Assembly (NCBI RefSeq): GCF_012972705.2 | Contig: NZ_JABCSC020000002.1 | Coordinates: 124,001-188,000, forward strand | Length of the DNA stretch: 64,000 nt | Direction: 5' to 3' | From: Uliginosibacterium aquaticum | GTDB taxonomy: Bacteria > Pseudomonadota > Gammaproteobacteria > Burkholderiales > Rhodocyclaceae | Shown here: in pieces, positions 38,778 to 48,896 of the stretch | How the letters are laid out: each line of letters opens with the position of its first letter | Position numbering within the stretch: the first letter of the stretch is position 1 | The notes under the pieces: generated by a model | The model's database searches: none | The model's input: only the letters and a program-made list of their open reading frames with translations | What the model was told of the DNA's origin: nothing | Made by a program: the position numbers and the translations under genes

Positions 38778-39003
38778 GGAGCACTCCGGCTCTTTGTCTG
38801 AAGCATCAAGCATTGGGTAAAAGCTCACTCAAAGGATGTCCCAGTATTGCCCTGTCACCGGGCTTGCACTGAAGGCCTGCCCTTTAAGTCTCTCAGGGAG
38901 TTCAGCACAAGCGGCCGAGTACCGACAGGCTCCGTCGAAAGGTAGAATGCTGCTTTGCGAAACCCGCTGGTTTCCTCCCGTTTTCCATTCCGGACCCTAT
39001 CCC

Positions 39004-40797
39004 GTGAGCGCACCCGACAAGAACGCTGCCCCTGCCGCAGCGCAAACCACCAATTTCCTCCGAAACATCATCGATGCCGAGTTGGCCAACGGCAAATTCG
39101 CGCAGCGTGGCTGGGCCGGCCAGCCTGGCGAGGGCAGCCTGCATGACGCAGCGGCGCCAGACCCCGCCCGGATCCGTACCCGCTTTCCGCCGGAGCCGAA
39201 TGGTTACCTGCACGTCGGCCACGCCAAGTCGATCTGCCTGAACTTCGGTCTCGCGCGCGATTACGGTGGTGTGTGCCACATGCGTTTTGACGATACCAAT
39301 CCGGAGAAGGAAGACCAGGAATACGTCGACTCGATTCTCGATGCAATCAAGTGGCTGGGCTTTTCGTGGGACGCCAACGGCACCCATCATCAGTATCAGG
39401 CCAGTGACTACTTCGATTTCATGTACCACGCCGCCGAACTGCTGATCGAGCGCGGCATGGCATACATCGACCAGCAGACCGCCGACGAGATGCGCGCCAA
39501 TCGCGGCACGCTGACCGAAGCCGGCAAGAACTCGCCTTGGCGTGATCGCCCGGTCGAAGAAAATCTGCGTCTGTTCCGCGAAATGAAGGACGGCAAACAC
39601 GCCGAAGGCAGCATGATCCTGCGCGCCAAGATCGACATGGGCTCGCCCAACATCAATCTGCGCGACCCGGCGATCTACCGCATCCGTTTTGCCGAACACC
39701 ACAACACCGGCAACAAGTGGTGCATCTACCCGATGTATACCTTCGCGCACCCGATCGAGGACGCGCTGGAGCGCATTACTCACTCAATCTGCACGCTTGA
39801 GTTTGAGGATCAGCGCCCCTTCTACGACTGGCTGCTCGGCCAACTGCGCGACGCCGGCATGTTTTCCGAGCCGCTGCCGCGCCAGATCGAATTTGCCCGT
39901 CTGAACCTGACCTACGTAATCACCAGCAAACGCAAGCTGATGCAGTTGGTTAACGAAAAGCACGTGGAAGGCTGGGATGATCCGCGCATGCCCACCATCG
40001 TCGGCCTGCGTCGCCGCGGCTACACGCCCGAGGCCATCCAGCTGTTCTGCGAGCGCATCGGTGTCTCCAAGGGTGACAGCTGGATCGACTACAGCATTCT
40101 TGAAGGCGCCTTGCGCGATGATCTGGACGAAAAAGCTCCGCGCGGCATGGCTGTGCTGGATCCGCTCAAGCTCAAACTTACCAACTGGAACGCACTCTTT
40201 GGTACCGGGCACACCGAGCCCTGCTCCGCTCCAGTCCACCCTCACCACGAAGCCATGGGCGTGCGTGAGTTCAATCTGACCCCTGAAGTATGGATTGAGC
40301 GTGAAGACTTCCAGGAAGTGCCGGAAAAGGGCTTCCGTCGCTTGTTCCCCGAAAACATGGCACGCCTGAAGTACGGCTATGTCATCAAGTGCACGGGCTG
40401 CGAAAAGGATGCCGACGGTAACGTGACGGTGGTACTTGCCGAGATCGTGCCGAACACCAAGAGCGGCACGCCAGGCGCTGACAGCGTCAAGGTCAAGGGC
40501 GTGATCACCTGGGTTTCTGCCTCCGAAGGCGCGCCTGCGGAGATCCGCCTGTACGACCGCCTGTTCACCGAAGCTCAGCCAGACGCTGGTGGTCGCAACT
40601 TCCTCGATGTGATCAACCCGAATGCGAAACGCGTAATCCAGACCTGGATCGAGCCAGGCCTGACAAACGCTACAGCAGGAACCAGCTTCCAGTTCGAGCG
40701 TCACGGTTATTTCGTCGCCGACCGCAAGGATCACGGCCAGAGCGGAAAACTTGTATTTAACCGAACGACCACGCTGAAAGACAGCTGGGGCAAGTAA
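39004..40797 (+). CDS. glnS: Glutaminyl-tRNA synthetase
   Basis: A 597-aa class I aminoacyl-tRNA synthetase that charges tRNA-Gln. HIGH appears as [15 protein letters not shown], and KMSKS as ITSKRKL. Segments diagnostic for GlnRS over GluRS include [28 protein letters not shown] and [20 protein letters not shown]. The C-terminal anticodon-binding domain is complete. GTG at 39004 is chosen because the sequence [13 protein letters not shown] begins about 15 residues later as in E. coli; longer frames upstream look non-coding. A terminator follows. Confidence 0.95.
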   Translation: MSAPDKNAAPAAAQTTNFLRNIIDAELANGKFAQRGWAGQPGEGSLHDAAAPDPARIRTRFPPEPNGYLHVGHAKSICLNFGLARDYGGVCHMRFDDTNPEKEDQEYVDSILDAIKWLGFSWDANGTHHQYQASDYFDFMYHAAELLIERGMAYIDQQTADEMRANRGTLTEAGKNSPWRDRPVEENLRLFREMKDGKHAEGSMILRAKIDMGSPNINLRDPAIYRIRFAEHHNTGNKWCIYPMYTFAHPIEDALERITHSICTLEFEDQRPFYDWLLGQLRDAGMFSEPLPRQIEFARLNLTYVITSKRKLMQLVNEKHVEGWDDPRMPTIVGLRRRGYTPEAIQLFCERIGVSKGDSWIDYSILEGALRDDLDEKAPRGMAVLDPLKLKLTNWNALFGTGHTEPCSAPVHPHHEAMGVREFNLTPEVWIEREDFQEVPEKGFRRLFPENMARLKYGYVIKCTGCEKDADGNVTVVLAEIVPNTKSGTPGADSVKVKGVITWVSASEGAPAEIRLYDRLFTEAQPDAGGRNFLDVINPNAKRVIQTWIEPGLTNATAGTSFQFERHGYFVADRKDHGQSGKLVFNRTTTLKDSWGK

Positions 40798-40808
40798 CCC
40801 CGCTCAGG

Positions 40809-40833
40809 AAGGGGCTCGCAGAAGCCCCTTTTT
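40809..40833 (+). terminator. Intrinsic terminator of glnS
   Basis: AAGGGGCT pairs with AGCCCCTT over a 6-nt loop, followed by TTTTT. It lies 12 bp after the stop. Confidence 0.85.
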
Positions 40834-40856
40834 CACGCCTCACGAAAGAGAAAACC

Positions 40857-41783
40857 ATGGCCGGAAGCAGTCTTCTCGTCTTGATCGACGATATCGCCAC
40901 CCTCCTTGATGACGTAGCCCTGATGAGCAAGGTTGCGGCCAAAAAAACGGCCGGTGTGCTGGGAGATGATCTTGCACTCAATGCCCAGCAAGTGACTGGC
41001 ATTAGTGCTGATCGTGAGTTGCCGGTGGTCTGGGCGGTAGCCCTCGGCTCGCTGCGCAACAAGCTGATCCTGGTGCCATCCGCCTTGCTGATCAGCGCGA
41101 TTGCTCCCTGGCTCGTCATGCCACTGCTAATGATCGGGGGCGCATATCTATGCTTCGAGGGCTTCGAAAAAATTGCTCACAAGTTTCTGCATGCTCAAGA
41201 AGAAGCTTCCGAGCATGCCGAGCGTCTGCACGCCCTGCAGGACCCCAGCATCGACATGCGGGCCTTCGAGCGCGAAAAGATCAAGGGGGCCGTGCGCACC
41301 GACTTCATTCTTTCAGCCGAGATCATTGTGATCGCGCTGGGCACGGTGGCCAATGAGCCTTTCATGAGTCGCCTTCTGGTACTTGCGACGATCGGATTCG
41401 TAATGACTATCGGGGTGTACGGCTTTGTGGCCCTGATCGTGAAGCTGGATGACGCGGGCCTCTACCTCAACGCAAAGCAGAACATCGCGGCACGCAAGCT
41501 TGGTCAAAGTCTGTTGTGGTTTGCCCCGTGGCTGATGAAAGCCCTCTCAGTGGCCGGCACAATAGCGATGTTTCTCGTCGGTGGCGCAATCGTGCTGCAC
41601 GGCATTCCCGGCAGTCACGCCCTGCAGCAGCAGATCGAGGTCTGGGTGCATGACATTCCCCTGCTTCCCAGCCTGCTACCAACGCTGGTCAATGCCCTCG
41701 CCGGCATCCTCACAGGTGCGCTTTGCGTGCTGCTGGTCAGCCTTCTAGCCCCCCTGATCAGCCGCCTGCGCAAGGTGCAGTAA
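40857..41783 (+). CDS. DUF808 family membrane protein (YedI-like)
   Basis: A 308-aa inner-membrane protein of the DUF808/YedI family, starting [40 protein letters not shown], which is nearly invariant in the family. Several hydrophobic helices follow ([26 protein letters not shown], and four more after residue 150), with a charged cytoplasmic loop containing [21 protein letters not shown] between. The function of the family is not known. GAAAGAGA lies before the ATG. It stands alone between glnS and a methyltransferase gene. Confidence 0.9.
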   Translation: MAGSSLLVLIDDIATLLDDVALMSKVAAKKTAGVLGDDLALNAQQVTGISADRELPVVWAVALGSLRNKLILVPSALLISAIAPWLVMPLLMIGGAYLCFEGFEKIAHKFLHAQEEASEHAERLHALQDPSIDMRAFEREKIKGAVRTDFILSAEIIVIALGTVANEPFMSRLLVLATIGFVMTIGVYGFVALIVKLDDAGLYLNAKQNIAARKLGQSLLWFAPWLMKALSVAGTIAMFLVGGAIVLHGIPGSHALQQQIEVWVHDIPLLPSLLPTLVNALAGILTGALCVLLVSLLAPLISRLRKVQ

Positions 41784-41969
41784 AAACCCCAGGCTCGGCT
41801 GGACGAGGGCGGAGTGCCCGCGTATCCTGCCTGCTCGGTTGTACCCACTACCAACCGAGCAGCGTTCTGCTCCGCGTAAATGCGTTCACGCACTGCCAGC
41901 CCGCCAGGGCTGTGCGTTCCGTCCCGCCCATTTCCCCGCCGCACAACTCCGACTCACGCGCCTTCCGAC

Positions 41970-42653
41970 ATGGCAGGCGGCAAGAAGCAGGTAGAGCCAG
42001 TGCCGGGTTATCAGGTCAAGCACGAAAACATCTCGGTGGTCGGCGTCGCCGATCTCCACATCCGCTCGCTGCTCGATCGTCAGCAGTATTCAGATCCGAA
42101 TGGCGAAGCCGAAGCGCTGGGCGTGCCGCCCGCAAGCTGGCCCCTGTTCGGCTTGCTCTGGCCTTCCGGCCAGATTCTTGCGCGCCTGATGGCCGAGCGG
42201 ATAGTCACTACCGAACGCATTCTGGAGCTGGGTTGTGGCCTGGGCCTTGCCAGCCTCGTCGCACACCGCCGCGGCGCGGATGTCACTGCCAGCGACTTTC
42301 ACCCACTCGCAGCCAGCTTCCTGCTGGAAAACCTGCGTCTCAACGCAATGAGTGCTCTGCCCTTCGTGCGCACGGGCTGGCAGGACGACTGCACCGAACT
42401 GGGACGCTTCGGCCTGATCATCGGCAGTGACGTGCTCTATGAGCGCGACGAAGCCGGCGTACTGCCAGCCTTCATTGAACGTCATGCCTACGCTCAAGCC
42501 GAGGTGCTGATCGTCGATCCGGACCGGGGCAACCGTCCGCACTTCAATCGGCATATGAGCACACTAGGCTTTGCTTTCAGCGACACCCGCGCCGACTGCA
42601 TCCATCCCGATGGTAGCCGCTACAAGGGGCGAATCCTGCGCTATCGGCGATAA
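41970..42653 (+). CDS. Class I SAM-dependent methyltransferase (METTL/lysine type)
   Basis: A 227-aa methyltransferase. Motif I is ILELGCGLGLASLVAHRRGADVTASD, then LLENLRLNAM and the acidic GRFGLIIGSDVLYERD. The upstream W-P-x-GLLWPSG signature is typical of the methyltransferase-16 family (METTL20/21-like), members of which modify protein lysines. The ATG at 41970 is chosen; a longer frame runs into sequence with no coding character. No operon partner is obvious, but the TIGR01777 gene follows 73 bp later. The target protein is unknown. Confidence 0.8.
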   Translation: MAGGKKQVEPVPGYQVKHENISVVGVADLHIRSLLDRQQYSDPNGEAEALGVPPASWPLFGLLWPSGQILARLMAERIVTTERILELGCGLGLASLVAHRRGADVTASDFHPLAASFLLENLRLNAMSALPFVRTGWQDDCTELGRFGLIIGSDVLYERDEAGVLPAFIERHAYAQAEVLIVDPDRGNRPHFNRHMSTLGFAFSDTRADCIHPDGSRYKGRILRYRR

Positions 42654-42726
42654 AGCGCCGCTGGCGTGCAGGCGGCTGCGCTTTCTGGTTCAATCCGGGA
42701 ACCCCGGCAGCGCGAGAGACTGAATC

Positions 42727-43629
42727 ATGGACATCCTGATCACCGGCGGCACCGGCCTGCTTGGCCGCGCCTTGTGCAGTGCCCTGCTTGCCAATGGGCA
42801 TCGTCTGACAGTCCTCAGTCGCCGCCCGGAAAAGGTTTCCAGCCTGTGCGGCGAAGGCGTGCGAGCGCTGCGCAGCCTGGATGAATGGTGGCCCGAAATG
42901 CCCTTCGATGCCATCATCAATCTCGCTGGCGCACCCATCATCGACCTCCCCTGGAGTGAAACCCGCAAACAGACCCTGTGGCGCAGCCGGGTCGGCCTCA
43001 CGCAGCAACTCGTAGCGGCCATTGAGCGCGCGCGACACAAACCCGGCGTACTGCTGTCGGGTTCAGCAATCGGTTATTACGGTGATTGTGGCGACGCCAC
43101 CTGCTCCGATGCCATCTACAGCAATCCTAGCGCCCAGGACTTTGGCGCCCGCCTGTGCGCCGCCTGGGAAACAGCGGCCCTCGCCGCCGAAACGGCCGGC
43201 ACCCGTGTATGCCTCTTGCGCACCGGGCTTGTACTGACACCTCACGGGGGACTACTGGCTCGCCTGCGCTTGCCGTTCAGCCTAGGGCTCGGTGGGCGCT
43301 TGGGAGGCGGTCAGCAGTGGATGAGCTGGATCCAGATCGAAGACTGGGTTGGCGCAGTACTTCACCTGCTCGACACAACATCAGCGCGTGGGCCCTACAA
43401 CCTCACCGCCCCACAGGCGCTGCGCAATGCTGACTTCACAGCGGAACTGGGGGCGATACTGCAGCGTCCGACGCTCTTACCAGCACCGGCTTTCGTTCTG
43501 AAACTTCTGCTTGGTCAGCGAGCCTATCTCTTGCTGGGTGGTCAGCGCGTATTACCGGACCGCCTGATAGAAACGGGCTACCACTTTCGCCATCCTGAAA
43601 TCCGTGGTGCGTTGCGCAGCCGCCTCTAA
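42727..43629 (+). CDS. TIGR01777 family NAD(P)-binding oxidoreductase (YfcH-like)
   Basis: A 300-aa atypical SDR epimerase-like protein. The dinucleotide motif is ITGGTGLLGRALCSALL, followed by NLAGAPI and WSETRKQTLWRSRVGLTQQLVAAI typical of TIGR01777. GSAIGYYGDCGD carries the active-site Tyr region. The C-terminal domain of unknown function in this family is also present (YNLTAPQALRNADFTAEL). The enzyme activity of the family is not established. It is followed at 17 bp by dinB in the same direction, so cotranscription is likely. Confidence 0.88.
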   Translation: MDILITGGTGLLGRALCSALLANGHRLTVLSRRPEKVSSLCGEGVRALRSLDEWWPEMPFDAIINLAGAPIIDLPWSETRKQTLWRSRVGLTQQLVAAIERARHKPGVLLSGSAIGYYGDCGDATCSDAIYSNPSAQDFGARLCAAWETAALAAETAGTRVCLLRTGLVLTPHGGLLARLRLPFSLGLGGRLGGGQQWMSWIQIEDWVGAVLHLLDTTSARGPYNLTAPQALRNADFTAELGAILQRPTLLPAPAFVLKLLLGQRAYLLLGGQRVLPDRLIETGYHFRHPEIRGALRSRL

Positions 43630-43646
43630 ACTTCCTGCCTGTGCAT

Positions 43647-44798
43647 ATGCCCCGCCGCCGCATCGCCCACCTCGACATGGATGCCTTTTATGCCTCTGTC
43701 GAACTGTTGCGTTATCCGCAGTTGCGTGGCCAACCCGTCGTTATCGGGGGGCGCAGCGTGGATGCACCACGGCAAACGGGGGATGGCAATTGGCATTACG
43801 CCCGGCTGCGCGATTACGTAGGTCGCGGCGTGATCACCACTGCGACCTACGAAGCCCGCGCGCTGGGAGTTGGCTCCGCGATGGGCATCATGAAGGCGGC
43901 TAGACTTGCTCCCAATGCCGTACTGTTGCCAGTAGATTTCGATGCATATCGCCACTACTCACGCCTGTTCAAGGCCGCTGTACGCGCAATCGCACCACTC
44001 ATAGAAGACCGCGGTATCGACGAGATCTACCTTGACCTCACCGAGCTACCAGGAGAAGCCCGTGCGCTCGGCCAAAGCCTCAAGGATGCGGTGCGCGCAG
44101 CAACAGGCCTCTCCTGTTCCATCGGCATCAGCCCCAACAAGCTGCTTGCCAAGATCTGTTCCGACCTCGAGAAACCGGACGGTCTTACCGTGCTGGAGAT
44201 GGACGAGATTCCCGCTCGGATCTGGCCTCTGCCAGTGCGCAAGGTCAACGGGATCGGCCCCAAAGCCGAGGAGAAATTAGCCGCCCTGGGCATTCACAAC
44301 ATCGGCGAACTGGCAGCCTGCTCTCCGTGGTGGCTGCAAGAGCACTTTGGCAGCAACTACGGGGGCTGGCTCCATGAAGCAGCCCACGGCCGCGATCAAC
44401 GCCCGGTGGTGACCTATTCCGAACCCAAGTCAGTCAGCCGCGAAACCACCTTCGAACGTGATCTGCACGCTCGAACTGATCGCAACCAGCTCTCCGAAAT
44501 TTTCACCCGCCTGTGCCAGCGCGTGGCGGGTGATCTGGAACGCAAAGGCGTGCTCGGACGCACCATTGGAATCAAACTGCGCTACGAAGACTTCTCAACA
44601 GTTACGCGGGATCTGAGTTTGCCCGAGGCCACCGCAGATGCCGGCATGATCCGCCGTGCTGCCGGAGAATGCCTCAAGCGCGTCGAGCTTGGAAAGCGCC
44701 TGCGCCTGCTCGGTGTGCGGGTCAGCCAACTGGAAAGCCGATCACAGCAGAACTCAACGGGCCCGCAGCCGGGCGAGCAAGCCGGCCTGCCATTCTGA
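43647..44798 (+). CDS. dinB: DNA polymerase IV (Y-family translesion polymerase)
   Basis: A 383-aa Y-family polymerase. The catalytic acidic residues are in HLDMDAFYASVE and RGIDEIYLDLT, and the steric gate aromatic is in FYAS. The finger, palm, thumb and little-finger domains are all represented. About 22 residues (VDAPRQTGDGNWHYARLRDYVG region) are inserted before GVITTATYEARALG compared with E. coli DinB. The C-terminal QAGLPF fits a beta-clamp binding motif. ATG 43647 is preferred to GTG 6 bp earlier. It bypasses lesions at the fork; a LexA box was not noticed. Confidence 0.93.
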   Translation: MPRRRIAHLDMDAFYASVELLRYPQLRGQPVVIGGRSVDAPRQTGDGNWHYARLRDYVGRGVITTATYEARALGVGSAMGIMKAARLAPNAVLLPVDFDAYRHYSRLFKAAVRAIAPLIEDRGIDEIYLDLTELPGEARALGQSLKDAVRAATGLSCSIGISPNKLLAKICSDLEKPDGLTVLEMDEIPARIWPLPVRKVNGIGPKAEEKLAALGIHNIGELAACSPWWLQEHFGSNYGGWLHEAAHGRDQRPVVTYSEPKSVSRETTFERDLHARTDRNQLSEIFTRLCQRVAGDLERKGVLGRTIGIKLRYEDFSTVTRDLSLPEATADAGMIRRAAGECLKRVELGKRLRLLGVRVSQLESRSQQNSTGPQPGEQAGLPF

Positions 44799-44887
44799 AA
44801 ATCGGCGCACAACTCAGCAATAGCGATCAGCCCTGCTGCCCCACACTGAGCTAGGCTTGCCAATCCATCCAACCGTCGAGTCACACC

Positions 44888-45631
44888 ATGCCTTCCCTGC
44901 TCCGCTTCACCGGCATCCTGGCACTGCTAGGCCTTGTGGGCTGCGCCAAGCTCCCGGCAGACCCAGCTGCCAGCCCAAAGATTCGCATCACTCTCGTTGG
45001 CGATTCCACCCAGACCGAAAAGCAGGGCTATGGCACAGGCTTCTGCGCCAACCTCGTCAATGTTGATTGCGTAAACCGCGCCAAAGGGGGTGCCAGCACC
45101 AAGACCTATCGCCGGGATGGCCTGTGGGCAACGGCACAATTTCCGAAGCCGGACTGGATGCTGCTCCAGTTTGGCCACAACGATGTGCAGAGCGCCTCTC
45201 ACGGCGATCGTGAAACCGATCTTGCTACCGAGTACCCCGCCAATCTGCGTCGCTACATCGAAGAGGCCAGGGTCGCCGGCATCAAGCCCGTTCTGGTCAC
45301 ACCGATCGCACGCCGCTACTTCCAGGCCGACGGCAAGATCGTAGATGACCTGCCGGGCCATGTCTCTGCCATGAAAAAAGTGGCCGCCGAGATGAATGTG
45401 CCCCTGATCGATCTACACGAGATCAGCCAGCGCTACTTCGAGCAACTGGGCGAGATCGAAGCCCACAAACTAGGCCCGACCAAGGCCGGCCCCAATGGCA
45501 CGACGGTGCCGGACAAGACCCACTTCAACCAGCAGGGCTCCTATGTGCTCGGCCGTATGGTGGTTGAAGCCATGGGACGCACAGTGCCCGAGTTGTCTCC
45601 CTACATAAGACCTCTTGCCGCCAAGCCCTGA
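44888..45631 (+). CDS. GDSL/SGNH-type esterase lipoprotein
   Basis: A 247-aa lipoprotein: signal peptide with lipobox LVGC (Cys19). The SGNH blocks are all present: VGDST with the catalytic Ser near 40, the Gly of AKGGAST, LLQFGHNDVQ with the Asn, and DKTHFN with the catalytic Asp-His pair. The pattern resembles rhamnogalacturonan acetylesterases, which deacetylate pectin-type polymers in the periplasm or outer membrane. No polysaccharide operon is near. ATG is preceded only by a weak ribosome binding site. Confidence 0.85.
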   Translation: MPSLLRFTGILALLGLVGCAKLPADPAASPKIRITLVGDSTQTEKQGYGTGFCANLVNVDCVNRAKGGASTKTYRRDGLWATAQFPKPDWMLLQFGHNDVQSASHGDRETDLATEYPANLRRYIEEARVAGIKPVLVTPIARRYFQADGKIVDDLPGHVSAMKKVAAEMNVPLIDLHEISQRYFEQLGEIEAHKLGPTKAGPNGTTVPDKTHFNQQGSYVLGRMVVEAMGRTVPELSPYIRPLAAKP

Positions 45632-45694
45632 GCCATACTTTTCAGGGCACAATCCGGGCGACACGCATTTGCATGATCGCTGGAGACTCGCCCC

Positions 45695-46792
45695 ATGATG
45701 CTCGAAGACACTCGCCCTGCCCTGCGTATTGCCCACGACGCTGCCGCCCCGGCTGAACGCTGGGGTGCCCTGCGGGCATCCGAGGCCGACTGGCAGGCCT
45801 TTCGCGCCATGTGCGAAGCACTACGCGGCACTTACTTTGGCTTCCCGGTACAACGCTGGCTTGCTTGGGGGCTGTATCACACGGTGTATCGCAAGGTTGG
45901 CAGCTTTCTCGCCGACAGTGACTTTCTGGCAGACGAAGTCGGCGTGATGAGCCGTGCCGAAATGGCGATCATGCAGCGTCAATACACCTTTGCCCACCTC
46001 GCTTCGAATTTCGTCAAGCCCGGTTGCTCCAGCACCTGCGTCCGCACAGCAGAAGGCTGGCGCCTGATGCGCAGCCTGGACTGGGGGAACCTGAATGTCA
46101 TGGCTCCGGCGGTGCGCGCTTACGAGTATGTGAATACGGCCGGACGCGTCACGCATACCGCTGGAGTACAGGGCATGGTCGGGGTTCTGACCTTTTGTCG
46201 CAAGGGACTCGCCGGCAGCATCAACTTCGCTCCGAATCCAAAGAGCCTCAAGCCGATCGGACGCGGCATCGATCCGCTCTTCCTGCTGCGCCTGCTGGTT
46301 GAAGACCCGAGTATCGATACGCTTGAGGCTGCGGTCGAACTGATCACCCGCACCAAACTCTCGGCCCCGGTGTTCATCACCCTGTGCAGTGACAAGTCGG
46401 ACGCAGCAGCCGTCATCGAAATAGCCCGCGACGGCCGCTATAACGTGCGCCTTGCCAAAGATGGACTGCTGGTACAGACCAACCATTTCGACCCGAATGG
46501 CCCGTTTGGAGAGCAGAATCCGACCCGCGTGATGCAGGATGGCAGCCCTTGGGAGTGGTACTACAGCGACTTGCTGGAAAACTCGCAACGCCGCTCAGCA
46601 GATCTGGAGCAACGCTTGCGTCACATGGTCGGAGCTCCAGCGACCGATGTGGAAATAGCTTGTCGCGAAGCGTACAGCGTCCCCCCCACCTGGAACCACG
46701 AGAGTATTTACTGGACCTTCGCGGCCCCGGGCAAAGGCAGCATGAAGCTCTGGGTGCGCGATTGCGCGGGGGATTACCCCCACGCAATCTGA
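45695..46792 (+). CDS. Ntn-hydrolase-like protein (acid ceramidase/NAAA-type)
   Basis: A 365-aa protein with no signal peptide. The segment KPGCSSTCVRTAEGWRLMRSLDWGN, with Cys at 111, has the spacing of the autoproteolytic nucleophile region of acid ceramidase and NAAA-like (C45/C89) enzymes, which cleave before a Cys after a propeptide of 110-140 residues. Later parts (TFCRKGLAGSINFAPNP, LVQTNHFDPNG, and RLRHM) also fit the Ntn fold, including a conserved TNH with Asn. Cleavage would yield ~12 and ~29 kDa chains. It is probably an amidase; the substrate is unknown. It stands alone. Confidence 0.7.
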   Translation: MMLEDTRPALRIAHDAAAPAERWGALRASEADWQAFRAMCEALRGTYFGFPVQRWLAWGLYHTVYRKVGSFLADSDFLADEVGVMSRAEMAIMQRQYTFAHLASNFVKPGCSSTCVRTAEGWRLMRSLDWGNLNVMAPAVRAYEYVNTAGRVTHTAGVQGMVGVLTFCRKGLAGSINFAPNPKSLKPIGRGIDPLFLLRLLVEDPSIDTLEAAVELITRTKLSAPVFITLCSDKSDAAAVIEIARDGRYNVRLAKDGLLVQTNHFDPNGPFGEQNPTRVMQDGSPWEWYYSDLLENSQRRSADLEQRLRHMVGAPATDVEIACREAYSVPPTWNHESIYWTFAAPGKGSMKLWVRDCAGDYPHAI

Positions 46793-46805
46793 ACGCGGGT
46801 GCCGA

Positions 46806-47105
46806 TCAGAGGAAAAACTCTTCCAGACGCTCGAATACGCGACGATTCGCTGCATGACGCTCGACGCGGATCACATCCTCGAGCTTCTCAAGCTGAGCAA
46901 TCATCTGCGGCAAACGCGCATCGTCATACACCAGCAGCCAGATACGGCTCTCCGCCCCATCTCCCACGGGCATGCACAGGATGCCTTCCACGTTAAAGGC
47001 GCGTCTGGCAAACAGACCACAGACGTGAGACATCACGCCCGCATGGTTCTTCACCGTCAGCTCCAGAACCACCTTGTGCACTTGCCCAATCACTTCTGCA
47101 TTCAT
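46806..47105 (-). CDS. ilvN: Acetolactate synthase I small regulatory subunit
   Basis: A 99-aa ACT-domain protein very similar to E. coli Ilv[49 protein letters not shown]. It binds valine and confers feedback inhibition on IlvB. The ATG at 47105 follows GGAGG at 6 nt; a start 12 bp upstream lacks this. The ilvB stop lies 2 bp before it, so the two are cotranscribed and coupled. The sequence belongs to isozyme I (short form), not to IlvH, which is twice as long. Confidence 0.95.
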   Translation of the reverse strand: MNAEVIGQVHKVVLELTVKNHAGVMSHVCGLFARRAFNVEGILCMPVGDGAESRIWLLVYDDARLPQMIAQLEKLEDVIRVERHAANRRVFERLEEFFL

Positions 47106-47106
47106 C

Positions 47107-48771
47107 TCAGCCTCCAATCATTTCGGTATTGGCTGCGCCCGGAGGCACCATCGGGAATACCTTCTGATTCACGTCGATCGAGCAATGAATCAGGCAAGGC
47201 CCCGGCGTTTTCAACGCTTGGGCGAGCAAAGCACGCGGATCTTCGGTCTGATCCAGATCGAAGACCTGCATGCCGAAGCCCTCGGCAATCTTCTGAAAAT
47301 TGGTATGGCGGCGATAGTCTGCAGAGAAGATGCGTTTCCCGTAGAACAGATCCTGCTGCTGGTGCACGAGGCCGAGGGACTGGTTGTTCATCAGCACAAC
47401 TTTGATGTTCGCCCACTCTTCAACTGCGGTATCCATCTCCTGGATGTTCATCTTCAGGCTGCCATCGCCTGAAAAACACACCACCGTTCGCTCTGGCTGC
47501 TCCAGCGCCGCACCGATAGCTGCCGGCATCCCGAAACCCATGGTGCCAAGCCCCCCCGAAGTAAGCCATTGACGCGCACGGCGGAAGGGATAGGCCTGCG
47601 CCACCCACATCTGATGTTGCCCCACGTCAGTCGCAATCACCGCTTCGTCATCAAGCAGATCTGCCACCGCCCGCACCAGCCCGTAATGGCTGCGAGGATC
47701 TTCTACACCCGGCAAGGCCAGAGGATGTGCGCGCTTGAGTTCATTCACGCGCGCCACCCATTCGCGGCGCGGATTGCTCAGAACCTTGGTGGACAACTGC
47801 TCCAGTACCCTGGCCACATCGCCATGAATCGCCACGTTCGGACGCTTGATCTTGCCAAGCTCGGCCGGATCAATATCAATATGGATGATTCCGGCATTAG
47901 GACAGAATTTTTCGGCGTTTCCGATGGCCCGATCATCGAAACGAGCCCCCAGCACAATCAGCAGATCAGCCTCTTCGAGCGCATAGTTGGTATAGCGCGC
48001 ACCGTGCATGCCCAGCATGCCCAGAGAGAGCTCGTGATCGACTGGCATAGCGCCAAGCCCCATCAGGGTCATGGTGGTCGGCAAGCCGGCACGCTCGGCG
48101 AGTGCCACGGCAGCCGTGCAGGCCTCGGCCGCAATCACCCCGCCCCCCAGATAAAGCACCGGCGTGCGGGCCGCATTGATCAAACCAGCAGCGCGCTCCA
48201 CCAAGGCAGCCTCCACGAGCGGCAGCGGATCACGACAAGCCGGCTCCGGCAAGGCTTCCAGTTCGATCACCGCAGTGAGCACATCCTTCGGCACGTCCAC
48301 CCACACCGGGCCAGGGCGCCCCGACTCAGCAAGGCGGAAAGCGTCTGGAATCACCTCAAGCAAATCCCACACATCGCGTACCAGCCAATTGTGTTTGGTG
48401 ATCGGGATCGAGATGCCATAGGTATCTACCTCCTGAAAGGCGTCTGTGCCGATCATGCTGCTCGGCACCTGGCCGGTGATGCACACAAGCGGGATCGAAT
48501 CGAGCTTGGCATCAGCAATGGCGGTGACCAGATTGGTGGCGCCCGGACCACTGGAGGCGATGCAAACGGCAGCCTTGCCTGACACACGCGCCATGCCCTG
48601 AGCCATGAAACCGGCCCCTTGCTCATGACGCGCCAAAACGTGATGAATTTTCGTACTCTGTGAAAGTGCATCGTAGAGCGGCAAGGCGGCGCCGCCGGGA
48701 ATGCCGGCAATCCGGGTAATGCCTTGCTGCTCGAGCAGCCTGACGATCAGCTGTGCCCCGTTCAACTGCAT
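47107..48771 (-). CDS. ilvB: Acetolactate synthase I large catalytic subunit
   Basis: A 554-aa ThDP enzyme that condenses pyruvate to acetolactate (valine and leucine branch) or pyruvate with 2-ketobutyrate (isoleucine). The catalytic Glu is in [17 protein letters not shown], the ThDP motif is [29 protein letters not shown], and FAD-linked segments follow the usual order. The close match to E. coli IlvB, including a [13 protein letters not shown]-terminus, places it in isozyme I. ATG 48771 with AGGAG upstream is chosen. Expression is expected to be set by the attenuator directly upstream (48824-48988). Confidence 0.96.
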   Translation of the reverse strand: MQLNGAQLIVRLLEQQGITRIAGIPGGAALPLYDALSQSTKIHHVLARHEQGAGFMAQGMARVSGKAAVCIASSGPGATNLVTAIADAKLDSIPLVCITGQVPSSMIGTDAFQEVDTYGISIPITKHNWLVRDVWDLLEVIPDAFRLAESGRPGPVWVDVPKDVLTAVIELEALPEPACRDPLPLVEAALVERAAGLINAARTPVLYLGGGVIAAEACTAAVALAERAGLPTTMTLMGLGAMPVDHELSLGMLGMHGARYTNYALEEADLLIVLGARFDDRAIGNAEKFCPNAGIIHIDIDPAELGKIKRPNVAIHGDVARVLEQLSTKVLSNPRREWVARVNELKRAHPLALPGVEDPRSHYGLVRAVADLLDDEAVIATDVGQHQMWVAQAYPFRRARQWLTSGGLGTMGFGMPAAIGAALEQPERTVVCFSGDGSLKMNIQEMDTAVEEWANIKVVLMNNQSLGLVHQQQDLFYGKRIFSADYRRHTNFQKIAEGFGMQVFDLDQTEDPRALLAQALKTPGPCLIHCSIDVNQKVFPMVPPGAANTEMIGG

Positions 48772-48823
48772 GGTGTACTCCTGGTTCTGGTTGGTCTGTA
48801 GTGCCGACACGCCGTGGATGGGC

Positions 48824-48859
48824 ATAAAAAAACCCCGCCCGGCTCGCGCCGGCGGGGTT
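48824..48859 (-). terminator. Attenuator terminator in the ilvBN leader
   Basis: On the minus strand AACCCCGCCGGC pairs with GCCGGGCGGGGTT (one bulge), followed by TTTTTTT. It ends transcription about 50 bp before ilvB. Its 5' half also pairs with the segment at 48882-48896 that contains the leader stop codon, so terminator and antiterminator exclude each other. Confidence 0.88.
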
Positions 48860-48881
48860 GAATCTCTTGAGTCTGACTCGT

Positions 48882-48896
48882 CCCCGTTACGGCGCG
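48882..48896 (-). promoter_or_regulatory. Antiterminator strand of the ilvBN attenuator
   Basis: The minus-strand segment CGCGCCGTAACGGGG (48896-48882) is complementary to CCCCGCCGGCGCG at 48857-48845: CGCGCC pairs with GGCGCG and CGGGG with CCCCG. When a ribosome stalls at the upstream Val codons this pairing should form and block the terminator. A competing GGCG/CGCC hairpin just upstream is the 1:2 structure expected when translation is normal. Confidence 0.75.
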
